From contig DATLYJ010000153.1 in the NCBI GenBank assembly GCA_035574915.1, positions 1 to 37,057 of the forward strand: a stretch of DNA of 37,057 bases, given 5' to 3'. The translations under genes and the position numbers were made by a program. Shown here in pieces: positions 26,001 to 32,181 of this stretch (position 1 is the first letter of the stretch; every line of letters starts with the position of its first letter). Source of the DNA: Dehalococcoidia bacterium (GTDB lineage Bacteria > Chloroflexota > Dehalococcoidia > DSTF01 > WHTK01). The notes beneath the pieces were generated by a model. That model was given only the letters and a program-made list of their open reading frames with translations, did no database searches and was not told where the DNA came from.

Positions 26001-26421
26001 CGCCAACCGGATGTTCGTCGTCGGCTCGACGATCTCGGTGCCGGTCTTCACCATCGTGCTGCGCAAGGCCTACGGGCTCGGGGCGCAGACGATGGGCGGC
26101 GGCAATCACCGCATCCCCGTATTCACCCTCGCCTGGCCCACGGGCGAGTTCGGCGGCATGGGCCTCGAGGGCCAGGTCAAGCTCGGACGCCGGCGCGAGC
26201 TGGAGGCCATAGACGACCCGGTCGAGCGGCGCGAACGCTTCGAGCGCTACGTGGAGCAGGCGTACGCCCGCGGCAAGGCGATCAACGCGGGCCACGTCTT
26301 CGAGGTCGACGACGTCATCGACCCCGCGGACTCGCGGCGATGGCTCAGCGCGGGCCTGGAGTCGCTGCCTCCCCCACCGCCGCGCGTAGGCAAAAAGCGT
26401 CCCTGCATAGACGCCTGGTAG
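23011..26421 (+). CDS. Single-chain acyl-CoA carboxylase (BC-BCCP-CT)
   Basis: The 1136-residue protein has, in order, a biotin carboxylase domain (about 1-450; LVANRGEIAVRILRAA, ATP-grasp Lys155 and GGGGRG at 159-164, EANARLQVEHTVTEEV from 287), a biotin carrier domain with NAMKMEH and biotinylated Lys551, and a carboxyltransferase domain (about 600-1136; VSGRCFAGNAALLG, GMGGPAMIEGGGLGV, LCDTPGIMVG). This order matches the single-chain long-chain acyl-CoA carboxylases (LCC), which carboxylate acyl-CoAs with ATP and bicarbonate. A Gly-rich segment at about 741-772 is longer than I expect. GTG 23011 is chosen because the domain starts there and the promoter lies at 22902. It diverges from SBP2. 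Its acyl substrate is not determinable, and it could supply biotin carboxylase to the separate carboxyltransferase. Confidence 0.9.
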   Translation: MRLLVANRGEIAVRILRAAAELGVETVAVYSEDDAQSLHVRRADAAQALRGRGVRAYLDIEQIIAAALAHGCDAVHPGYGFLSEQAEFARACEDAGLKFVGPTAETLEIFGDKTRARDLARECSVPVLGGTGPIDAVQARAFLESFGQGGSMVIKAVAGGGGRGMRVVRSLEEVDAAWERCRSEAEAAFGNGAVYAEELMPKARHVEVQVIGDGRGAVAHLWERECSLQRRHQKVIEIAPSPGLAEEVRARLLEDAVRMAQKVSYRSAGTFEFLVDAAGGARYAFIEANARLQVEHTVTEEVLGVDIVKAQLRLAMGASLAEVGLRQDQVPAPRGFAVQARVNMETIDRDGSVRPSAGVIAGFEPPGGPAVRVDTMGYTGYRVPPAFDSLLAKVVGYSAAGFEDAVAVTSRALREFGVAGVRTNIGFLLNVLRHPDFVAGRLYTDFIEDHLAELVETAEEEERRLKPAEGIRVGAKVDAIDPLAVLNYGKTGGAEAPTAAAVPEPLLFDVPVPEGMVAVRAPVQATIVSIDVREGDLVRAGEQLLVLNAMKMEHVLRAPVGGIVHQLLGAVGDSVAEGAPLLFMEEQEVGEALSAEPTEADLDRIRPDLAEVERRRALTTDEARAEAVAEHHARARRTARENIADLVDPGSFLQYGSLVVPQGLQGTVDELLQYAPSDGMVMGLAQVNRDLFGPEKSRCVVMSYDYTVLAGTQGGMNHRMIDRMFETAAKLKTPVILFAEGGGGRAGGGSRGGPTGGRPENAPGQISGGGGLGVPSWKKLSDLSALVPLVGIVSGRCFAGNAALLGICDVIIATPDATIGMGGPAMIEGGGLGVYRPEEVGPVSVQVPNGVIDILAQDEAEAVRVAKKYLSYFQGRVGTWEAADQRKLRNIIPENRLRVYDVRQVIETLADKESVLELRRDFGRAMITALVRIEGRPLGVVANNPLFNSGAIDSPAADKAARFLQLCDAFDLPVLMLCDTPGIMVGPEAEKTALVRHANRMFVVGSTISVPVFTIVLRKAYGLGAQTMGGGNHRIPVFTLAWPTGEFGGMGLEGQVKLGRRRELEAIDDPVERRERFERYVEQAYARGKAINAGHVFEVDDVIDPADSRRWLSAGLESLPPPPPRVGKKRPCIDAW

Positions 26422-26436
26422 CGGCGGGCTGCTCCA

Positions 26437-26459
26437 CCAGCGCCACGATGGCGCGCTGG
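26437..26459 (+). terminator. Hairpin after the carboxylase gene
   Basis: CCAGCGCCA pairs with TGGCGC-G-CTGG around CGA, with one bulge, 16 bases past the stop codon. No T-tract follows. It is probably an mRNA 3' end or an intrinsic terminator of the low-T type. Confidence 0.4.
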
Positions 26460-26470
26460 CGCGGTGCCGG

Positions 26471-26498
26471 TTGACCTCGGGTGTCGAGACCGTATACT
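26471..26498 (+). promoter_or_regulatory. Promoter of the SBP3 transcript
   Basis: TTGACC and TATACT are separated by 16 bases, five of six and five of six consensus matches. The predicted start near 26505 leaves an unusually long leader before the SBP3 start at 26833. Confidence 0.7.
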
Positions 26499-26580
26499 GG
26501 TACGACATTCCGCTAAGGCGGGTTTGCCCCAGATTCGCGCAAGCGCGACCTTCCCCGGCTCGCTCCTTGCCGGTGAAGCA

Positions 26581-26618
26581 GGGGAGGCCTGGTATACGCT
26601 CCCACTCCAGGCCTCCCC
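26581..26618 (+). repeat. Inverted repeat in the SBP3 leader
   Basis: GGGGAGGCCTGG and CCAGGCCTCCCC form a perfect 12-pair stem around a 14-base loop that contains GGTATACG-like sequence. CCCTTCGGG follows directly. It could be an attenuator, a protein-binding RNA element or an mRNA stabiliser. No T-tract follows, so ordinary termination is less likely. Confidence 0.55.
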
Positions 26619-26832
26619 CCTTCGGGCTAGACAACTTGCCGTCTTGGTGTTTGAATTCGCGCAACGCGAATCGTCCTCCTGACTGGAAGGGCGTCTCGCG
26701 ATTCTACGCCACCGGCAGGAGCGATCGATGCTGTCGTGGCAAAGGAGCGGTGACCCGTAAATCAAACACCCTGTCCGGTTGGAAGACTGTAGTCCAGGCC
26801 CGGTCCCGGGCGATGAAGAGAGGAGCGAATCC

Positions 26833-28722
26833 GTGGCGGTTATGGGCTATTGGGAGAGAGTCAGGGCAGCGCGGCTGAGCAGGCGCCGAGCCCTTGGGGG
26901 TTCTGTGGCGCTCGGCGCGGGGGCTGCCGCCCTCAGCCTCGTGGGCTGCGGAGGCGGCGACGACAGCGGTGGAGGCGGCGAAAAAGATCCGAGTGGCCTG
27001 CTTTCGTTCCCGAAGGACACTACGGCTCAGGCCAAACCAGGCGGCATCTTCAAGGACGTCCTTACCGCTGACACGACCACCATGGACCCGATCGCTTCGA
27101 CGTCCTTCACGGCGAAGGCCTACGTCGCAGCGTTCACGTACCCCCAGCTGGTGAAGTTCAAGGTCGCCAAGTATCCCGACCGCGCCGATGGCACGGTTGA
27201 GGGTGATGCGATGGAGTCGATCGAGATCAGCGGCGACAAGCTGCAGATCACGATGAAGCTCCGGCCTGGTATGAAGTGGGACCCGCGCGCCCCGACGAAC
27301 GGACGTGAAGTCGACATTCAGGACGTGGTCGCCAGCCTCGAGCGCTACAGGGATATCAACCCGTTCCGCGGCGACATCTTCTACGACGCCGGCACGGCCC
27401 CTTCTTCACCGGTGGAGACGATCCAGGCACCCGACTCGCGGACGCTGGTGCTCAAGCTCAAGCTCCCCGACGCGTCCCTCTTGCCGAACCTGGCGAACTA
27501 CGCCACGGCATACGTTTTGCCCAAGGAGGCCTTCAGTGGCGGCTTCGACCCCAAGGGCGAAGTGCGCGGCTACGGCCCCTGGCTTCTCGAGGACTATCGG
27601 CCATCGCAGCACTTCATCTGGCGCAAGAACCCGGACTATTACGTGAAGGGCCGCCCGTTCTCGGACAAGATCGAACGCCCCATTGTCACCGAGTACGCGC
27701 AGCGGCTGGCGCAGTTCCGGGCCGGCAACATCTGGACGAGTGTCGTCGTCCAGGAAGACGTCTTCACGACCAAGCGTGACCTCCCGCAGACCGAACTACG
27801 CCAGGGCGAGACGCATGCTTCCGGCGCAACGAGCATTGGTTTTGGCTACGCCGGCAACTCTCCGTGGAAGGACCAGCGCCTGCGGCAGGCCCTCAACTAC
27901 CTCCTCGACCGCGAGACGCTCGCGGATGTCCTTGGCAACCGCGAGCAGTTCCGCAAGGAGGGTGTGGACGCCGAGACCAGGATGCACTCGATTGTGGGCG
28001 CCGCATGGGACGGCTACTGGGTAGACCCGACGGACGAGAAGAAGTTCGGGCCGAATGCGAAGTTCTTCAAGTACAACGTGGCTGAGGCGAAGAAACTCAT
28101 GAGCGCCGCCGGCTTCCCGAACGGCGTGGAGTCGACCTTCTACTACAACGGCTCCACGAACTACGGGGCCGCCTACACTCGCCTGGCCGAAACGCTAATC
28201 GGCATGTTCAACGAGGGCGGCATGAGGCTAAAACAGGGCCCGACGGAGTACCAGAACGACTGGCTGCCCAACTACCACTTCGCCTACACCAACTCCTACC
28301 ACCCCGCGGGCCAGACCAGGAACTTCGACGGCCTTGCCCTGAGGGCGCCTACCTTCTACGCGACGGTCACCCAGACCTTGTTCACGAACCAGCACAAGGA
28401 TGGCAGCCGCTTCGAGGGCTGCACGCCGAACGGCCTGAACCCGAACAACGGCGACCCCGAGCTCAACTCGAAGATCGAACGGCTCCGGGGAGAGTTCGAT
28501 ATCGGCAAGGCGCACGCCATCGCCCTCGACATCGCTCAGTTCGTGGCGGAGAAGGCATATTTCATACAGGGAAGGCCGTACTCCCTCCTTGGCTTCGGCC
28601 TGACCTGGCCTGTGATCGGCAACTACGGCCTCTGGCGCACCTGGCCCACGAGCCGCATCGTGCCCGAGACCGCGTTGCACTGGTGGATCGACACTTCGAA
28701 GCCGCCGCTGGCGAGGAGCTAA
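26833..28722 (+). CDS. ABC solute-binding lipoprotein 3, family 5 (SBP3)
   Basis: The 629-residue binding protein starts at a GTG seven bases after GAGAGGAG. It has the leader pattern MGYWERVRAARLSRRRALGG, a hydrophobic stretch and a lipobox ending at Cys39. The mature part opens with a Gly/Asp-rich linker, then KDTTAQAKPGGIF, LQITMKLRPGMKWDPRAPTN, and later AQFRAGNIWTSVVVQEDVFT and LRQALNYLLDRETLAD. It is the closest relative of SBP2 in this window. An ATG at 26779 would add 18 residues before the leader and lacks a ribosome site. It runs in the same direction as the split CoA-transferase genes but is separated from them by a terminator. No permease is adjacent. Confidence 0.88.
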   Translation: MAVMGYWERVRAARLSRRRALGGSVALGAGAAALSLVGCGGGDDSGGGGEKDPSGLLSFPKDTTAQAKPGGIFKDVLTADTTTMDPIASTSFTAKAYVAAFTYPQLVKFKVAKYPDRADGTVEGDAMESIEISGDKLQITMKLRPGMKWDPRAPTNGREVDIQDVVASLERYRDINPFRGDIFYDAGTAPSSPVETIQAPDSRTLVLKLKLPDASLLPNLANYATAYVLPKEAFSGGFDPKGEVRGYGPWLLEDYRPSQHFIWRKNPDYYVKGRPFSDKIERPIVTEYAQRLAQFRAGNIWTSVVVQEDVFTTKRDLPQTELRQGETHASGATSIGFGYAGNSPWKDQRLRQALNYLLDRETLADVLGNREQFRKEGVDAETRMHSIVGAAWDGYWVDPTDEKKFGPNAKFFKYNVAEAKKLMSAAGFPNGVESTFYYNGSTNYGAAYTRLAETLIGMFNEGGMRLKQGPTEYQNDWLPNYHFAYTNSYHPAGQTRNFDGLALRAPTFYATVTQTLFTNQHKDGSRFEGCTPNGLNPNNGDPELNSKIERLRGEFDIGKAHAIALDIAQFVAEKAYFIQGRPYSLLGFGLTWPVIGNYGLWRTWPTSRIVPETALHWWIDTSKPPLARS

Positions 28723-28736
28723 CGAAGCGTGTCCGG

Positions 28737-28773
28737 AAGAAGCAGGCCGGCGCCGTCCGGCCTGCTTCTTCTT
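28737..28773 (+). terminator. Rho-independent-type terminator after SBP3
   Basis: AAGAAGCAGGCCGG and CCGGCCTGCTTCTT form a perfect 14-pair stem with loop CGCCGT, 15 bases past the SBP3 stop. The end of the stem and the tail (CTTCTTCTTGCTTG) are T-rich. The mirrored AAGAAG would let it act on the opposite strand too. It is the clearest terminator in the window. Confidence 0.8.
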
Positions 28774-28791
28774 GCTTGACCCCCGGATAAC

Positions 28792-30018
28792 ATGGCCGAT
28801 TCCGTACCTGCCCCTGGGCCGCTATCCGACGTCCGCGTGCTGGACCTGGCCGGGGAGGCGGGCGTATTCGCCGGACGCCTCCTCGCGGACCTCGGCGCTG
28901 ATGTCATCCGCGTGGAGCCGCCGCAAGGCTCCGCGGTGCGGCGCCGGTCGCCGTTCCTCGACGACGTCGCAGGCCTCGAGCGAAGCCTCTACCACCTGCA
29001 CTTCAACGCCAACAAGCGCGGCATAACCCTCGACATCTCCCGGCCGGAAGGCATCGACCTCCTGCGCCGCCTGGCAGCCGTGTCGGATGCGGTCATCGAG
29101 ACGGCCCCGCCCGGGGAGATGGACGCCCTGGGCGCAGGCTATGAAGACTTGCGAGCCGCGAACCCTGCGCTCTTGTACGTGACCATCACGCCGTTCGGCC
29201 AGCAGGGGCCGCTTCGGAACTATCGTGGCAACGACCTCGTCGGCGCTGCATCGAGCGGCCTGATGTACCTGAACGGCGAGCCCGAGGACCCGCCGAACCA
29301 GCCCGGGGCCGAGCAGGCGTATCACATGGCCTCGCTCGTCGCGGCTTCAGCGCTACTCATGGCGCTCTACGGCCGCGATCGTCGCCGGCCGCCGTCCGGG
29401 CATCGCATCGACGTGAGCCTCCAGGAGGCGGCATCGATGGCGACCTTGCAGACGGCGAGCGCGAATTACTACACGTGGTACCGGCGCGTACCGCAACGTC
29501 GCGGTCTGTCAGTCTTCGGCGGACGCCACCTCTTTCAGTGCGCGGAGGGACGCTGGGTCAGTTTCGTGATCATGCCCTACCGCTGGGACGACTTCGTGCG
29601 CTGGCTCCGCGACGAGGGCATCGAGTCCGAGGTCTGCGGCGAGGAGTGGCGCGACCCTGCCTTCCGCGCGCAGCGTCCCGGAGCTGCCACCCCGGCCATC
29701 GCCGAGCTGGCGTCGCGGCACCCGCGCGACTACCTGTTCCACGAGGGCCAGAAGCGCCTGATCAGCGTCCAGCCCGTGAACGACGTGAGCGACATCCTCG
29801 AGGACCCTCAGTTGCGCTCTCGCGATGCCTTCGTCCGGTATGAGGTCGAAGGCCGGGAGATGCTCGACAGCGGGCCGGTGCCGCGCATGAGCGCAACGCC
29901 GCTGAGCCTCTGGCGCCAGGCGCCGCGCCTGGGCGAGCACAACGAAGAGGTCTACGGCGGCCTCCTGGGACTGTCCGCGGCGCGGATCTCAGCGCTGCGC
30001 GATGGGGGCGTCATATGA
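28792..30018 (+). CDS. Family III CoA-transferase, non-catalytic-type subunit (split form, N-half)
   Basis: The 408-residue protein matches the N-terminal half of the module B fusion along its whole length: LSDVRVLDLAGEAGVFAGRL, LADLGADVIRVEPP, RRRSPF, NYRGNDLVGAASSGLMYLNG, EQAYHMASLVAAS, and RHPRDYLFHEGQKR. Where catalytic family members have an aspartate twelve residues before the L-x-A-L helix, it has Tyr177, with Glu174 three residues earlier. It therefore probably works as a heterodimer with the next gene product, as in other two-subunit family III enzymes such as BbsEF. The start is an ATG 18 bases after the SBP3 terminator; TAACAT overlapping it resembles a -10. The stop overlaps the next start as ATGA. 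Confidence 0.82.
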   Translation: MADSVPAPGPLSDVRVLDLAGEAGVFAGRLLADLGADVIRVEPPQGSAVRRRSPFLDDVAGLERSLYHLHFNANKRGITLDISRPEGIDLLRRLAAVSDAVIETAPPGEMDALGAGYEDLRAANPALLYVTITPFGQQGPLRNYRGNDLVGAASSGLMYLNGEPEDPPNQPGAEQAYHMASLVAASALLMALYGRDRRRPPSGHRIDVSLQEAASMATLQTASANYYTWYRRVPQRRGLSVFGGRHLFQCAEGRWVSFVIMPYRWDDFVRWLRDEGIESEVCGEEWRDPAFRAQRPGAATPAIAELASRHPRDYLFHEGQKRLISVQPVNDVSDILEDPQLRSRDAFVRYEVEGREMLDSGPVPRMSATPLSLWRQAPRLGEHNEEVYGGLLGLSAARISALRDGGVI

Positions 30019-31244
30019 CCGAGGAGGCGTCGCTTCTCAAGCCCCTGGCGGGCATCCGCGTCTGCGACTTCTTCTGGCTCATCGCGGGCCCCGCGACGTC
30101 GCGCATCATGGCGGACTTCGGCGCTGAGGTCATCAAGATCGAGTCGGAGGAGCGTGAGGACCAGATCCGCAACGCGGGCGTGTGGCCCCCAAACCGGACC
30201 CAGAGCAGCCCGAACGCGGTCTTCGTCGACTGCAACACGAACAAGCTTTCGCTTACCTTGAACCTCAACCAGCCGAAGGCGATCGAGATTGCCAGGCAGC
30301 TTGTCGCGATCTCGGACGTCGTCACCAACAACTTTACGGGTGAACGGATGGACCGCTGGGGCCTGGGATACAGGGACCTGGTCCAGGTGAAGCCGGACAT
30401 CGTGATGCTGAGCATGCCGGTGATGGGGACAACGGGGCCCTACCGCTCCTACGGCGCGAACGGACTCGGCGTGGTCTCCTACGGCGGCATCAACACCACG
30501 ATGGGCTTCCCCGGCAGGCCGCCAAGCGGCATGGGCCCGCTGTACTCGGACTTCACGACGCCCTACTTCGCCCTGATGGCCATCATGGCCGCCCTGCGCC
30601 ACCGTGACCGGACCGGCGAGGGTCAATTCATCGACCTCTCGCAGGCTCAGGCGACGGTGGCACTTCTCGGCACGAGCATCCTCGAGTACACGGCTAATGG
30701 CCGCGTCCCCGAGCGTCCCGGCAACCGCTCGCGGGACTACTGCCCGCATGGGGCGTATCCCTGCTGGGGCGAGGACCGATGGTGTGCGATCGCCGTGGGC
30801 TCGGACGCGGAATGGCGTGCACTGTGCGATGCCATCGGGCGGCCCGAACTCGCCACCGACCCTCGCTTCGCGACGCACGAGGCCCGCAAGGCCAGCGAGG
30901 ACGAAGTCGACGCGATTCTCGCCGGCTGGACGCGAGGGCGAGACGCCTGGCAGGTGATGCACTATCTGCAGGACCGTGGCGTCATGGCTTCGGTGGTCGA
31001 GGACCTGGAGGACGTGGTAGTGCGCGACCCGCACATGCGCGCGCTCCACTTCGAGACGCTGTCAGATGCGGATGGCGTCGCGCAGTACATTGCGCACCGG
31101 CAGCCGGCGAAGTTCCAGGGCCGCAGTCCGGAGCTGCGCCGGCCCCCCGTACAGGGCGAACACAACGAATATGTACTGAAGGAACTCCTCGGCTACTCCG
31201 ACGAAGAGTACGTACAGCTCCTGATCGACGGCGTCCTCCGCTAA
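30015..31244 (+). CDS. Family III CoA-transferase, catalytic-type subunit (split form, C-half)
   Basis: The 409-residue protein matches the C-terminal half of the module B fusion: LAGIRVCDFFWLIAGPATSR, DFGAEVIKIESEER, VDCNTNKLSLTLNLNQPKAI, TNNFTGERMDRWGLGYRDLV, GMGPLYSDFTTPYF, then NRSRDYCPHGAYPCWGEDRW. Asp179 in YSDF aligns with the catalytic aspartate that forms the acyl-enzyme in formyl-CoA transferase. It has its own ATG overlapping the previous stop, so the two products should be made in equal amounts and form a heteromer. A short hairpin (AGCAGT/ACTGCT) follows the stop but lacks a T-tract. Acid donor and acceptor are unknown. Confidence 0.85.
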   Translation: MTEEASLLKPLAGIRVCDFFWLIAGPATSRIMADFGAEVIKIESEEREDQIRNAGVWPPNRTQSSPNAVFVDCNTNKLSLTLNLNQPKAIEIARQLVAISDVVTNNFTGERMDRWGLGYRDLVQVKPDIVMLSMPVMGTTGPYRSYGANGLGVVSYGGINTTMGFPGRPPSGMGPLYSDFTTPYFALMAIMAALRHRDRTGEGQFIDLSQAQATVALLGTSILEYTANGRVPERPGNRSRDYCPHGAYPCWGEDRWCAIAVGSDAEWRALCDAIGRPELATDPRFATHEARKASEDEVDAILAGWTRGRDAWQVMHYLQDRGVMASVVEDLEDVVVRDPHMRALHFETLSDADGVAQYIAHRQPAKFQGRSPELRRPPVQGEHNEYVLKELLGYSDEEYVQLLIDGVLR

Positions 31245-31592
31245 TGAGCAGTCCTCACTGCTGCACTGCGGTGTCGTCGCTGAGATACTGGACCCGAGGC
31301 GCGCGAGAGCAGGCACTGCCGCTCCCTGGCCTCCTGCTCCGTGGAGACCGCGAACCGGCTGAGGGGCGTCGGACGCCTGCCTGGAGCAAAGCGGCTCTGG
31401 CTGGGTGACGGTAAGCCGGCACCAACCCTTTCAACTCGCAGTCGGTCGCGGTGGTCCCGAACGTGCTCGCACGAGAGCGCGGCCGCGCTCCGTCCGGCGC
31501 CGCCCGGGAAACGCCAGTGCCCTGCCAACCGCGCTAGCCGACCGACCGGTGATGCGCTAGGTTACATGTCACCCGCGCATCGCAGGTATGGA
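31245..31592. other. Gene-free stretch before the broken toxin-antitoxin pair
   Basis: I see no real gene here. The open frames are Arg/Ser-rich and unlike known proteins. A six-pair hairpin at 31247-31262 follows the CoA-transferase stop. Near the right end, TAGGTT/TTACAT (31558-31567) could be a -10 for the antitoxin gene. No direct repeats or insertion-sequence ends were recognised. Confidence 0.5.
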
Positions 31593-31805
31593 GTGGTGGG
31601 AAAGCGCTCATCAAAGGAAAAGGCTCGTGAGCACCGTCTGCGCCTACGCGCGGAGGGTTTGAGGCGCCTTCAGATCTGGGTTCCCGACGTCAGGTCGCCG
31701 GCGTTCAAGGCCGAAGCGCGCCGACAGTCAGCACTGGCTGCTCAAAGTCCGATGGCGAAGGAGGAACCGGACTTCGTCGACGCGCTCTCGGAATTCAACG
31801 AGTGA
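31593..31805 (+). CDS. mazE: MazE-like antitoxin (DUF3018 type)
   Basis: The 70-residue protein reads KRSSKEKAREHRLRLRAEGL, then LQIWVPDVRSPAFKAEARRQ, then DFVDALSEF. These are the hallmark segments of the DUF3018 antitoxin family found upstream of MazF toxins: a basic helix that binds DNA and an IWVPD segment, then the toxin-neutralising tail. I chose the first of two consecutive GTG codons, because relatives begin just before the KRSS region. An ATG at 31566 would add nine residues and may fall within the promoter. The stop overlaps the mazF GTG in GTGA. With the toxin broken, it may be kept as a remnant or as a cross-acting antitoxin. Confidence 0.75.
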   Translation: MVGKRSSKEKAREHRLRLRAEGLRRLQIWVPDVRSPAFKAEARRQSALAAQSPMAKEEPDFVDALSEFNE

Positions 31806-32148
31806 CCAGAGGCGAGATCTGGACGGTCGCCGGTGGCAGTGACTACACAGGGAAGCCACGGCGCGCGCTCGTCCTTCAGGATGACAGCTTCGACGCACGG
31901 ATTCGCTGACTGTCTGCCCCTTGACGACTGACCCCACTGACCTGCCCCTCTTTCGCATCCTGGTTGAACCGAACGACTCGAACGGCCTGTCAGCCGACTC
32001 ACGCGTCATAGTCGATGAGATCACGACGGTCCGAAGGACGCGGCTGACCACGCGAATAGGCCGCCTTTCGGATACCGGCCTAATGCGAGTGGGCCGCGCG
32101 GTTGTCGTGTTCCTCGGCCTGGCTCAACCGTCCCGCGCGGACGCCTAA
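31802..32148 (+). pseudogene. mazF: MazF/PemK-type toxin, broken by a one-base frameshift
   Basis: From the GTG overlapping mazE the frame reads VTRGEIWTVAGGSDYTGKPR, RALVLQDDSFDA, then shifts and stops after 35 codons. Joining the next frame at 31897 restores TDSLTVCPLTTDPTDLPLFR, ILVEPNDSNGL, SRVIVDEITTVRRTRL and VVVFLGLA, which is the rest of a MazF ribonuclease. The junction reads GAC-GC-ACG-GAT where GAC-GCN-ACG-GAT is expected, so one base is missing at 31896/31897. The restored protein would be about 115 residues, normal for the family. The catalytic-region sequence downstream is otherwise intact, suggesting recent loss, a sequencing error or, less likely, programmed frameshifting. Confidence 0.8.
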
Positions 32149-32181
32149 CCGACGCGCTGGGAGTCTTGACCGTCCTCGGCG

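Larger units (their letters stand above)
26422..26832 (+). other. Intergenic region and long structured leader of SBP3
   Basis: The 411 bases hold no convincing gene. They contain a hairpin after the carboxylase, a strong promoter and about 330 bases of untranslated leader. The leader contains a 12-pair stem-loop and two small related hairpins that share ATTCGCGCAA: near 26530 (TCGCGC-AA-GCGCGA) and near 26657 (ATTCGCG-CAA-CGCGAAT). I do not recognise a known riboswitch core. The end of the leader carries GAGAGGAG, the ribosome-binding site of SBP3. Confidence 0.55.

Noticed and set aside
24787-26664. A 625-codon leftward frame opposite the carboxylase
   Set aside because: It covers the well-conserved carboxyltransferase domain in antisense and has no family features.
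26750-26878. A possible 42-codon upstream ORF overlapping the SBP3 start
   Set aside because: AAAGGAG is only two bases from its GTG, which is too close, and the composition is not protein-like. A leader-peptide role cannot be excluded but is unsupported.
28792-31244. The split CoA-transferase as a frameshifted fusion gene
   Set aside because: Each gene has its own start and natural end, and the ATGA overlap is a typical coupling arrangement. Both match complete domains of the fused relatives with no missing segment.
31245-31592. A tRNA or transposon remnant in the gene-free stretch
   Set aside because: No cloverleaf, terminal inverted repeats, target duplication or transposase fragment could be identified by eye.
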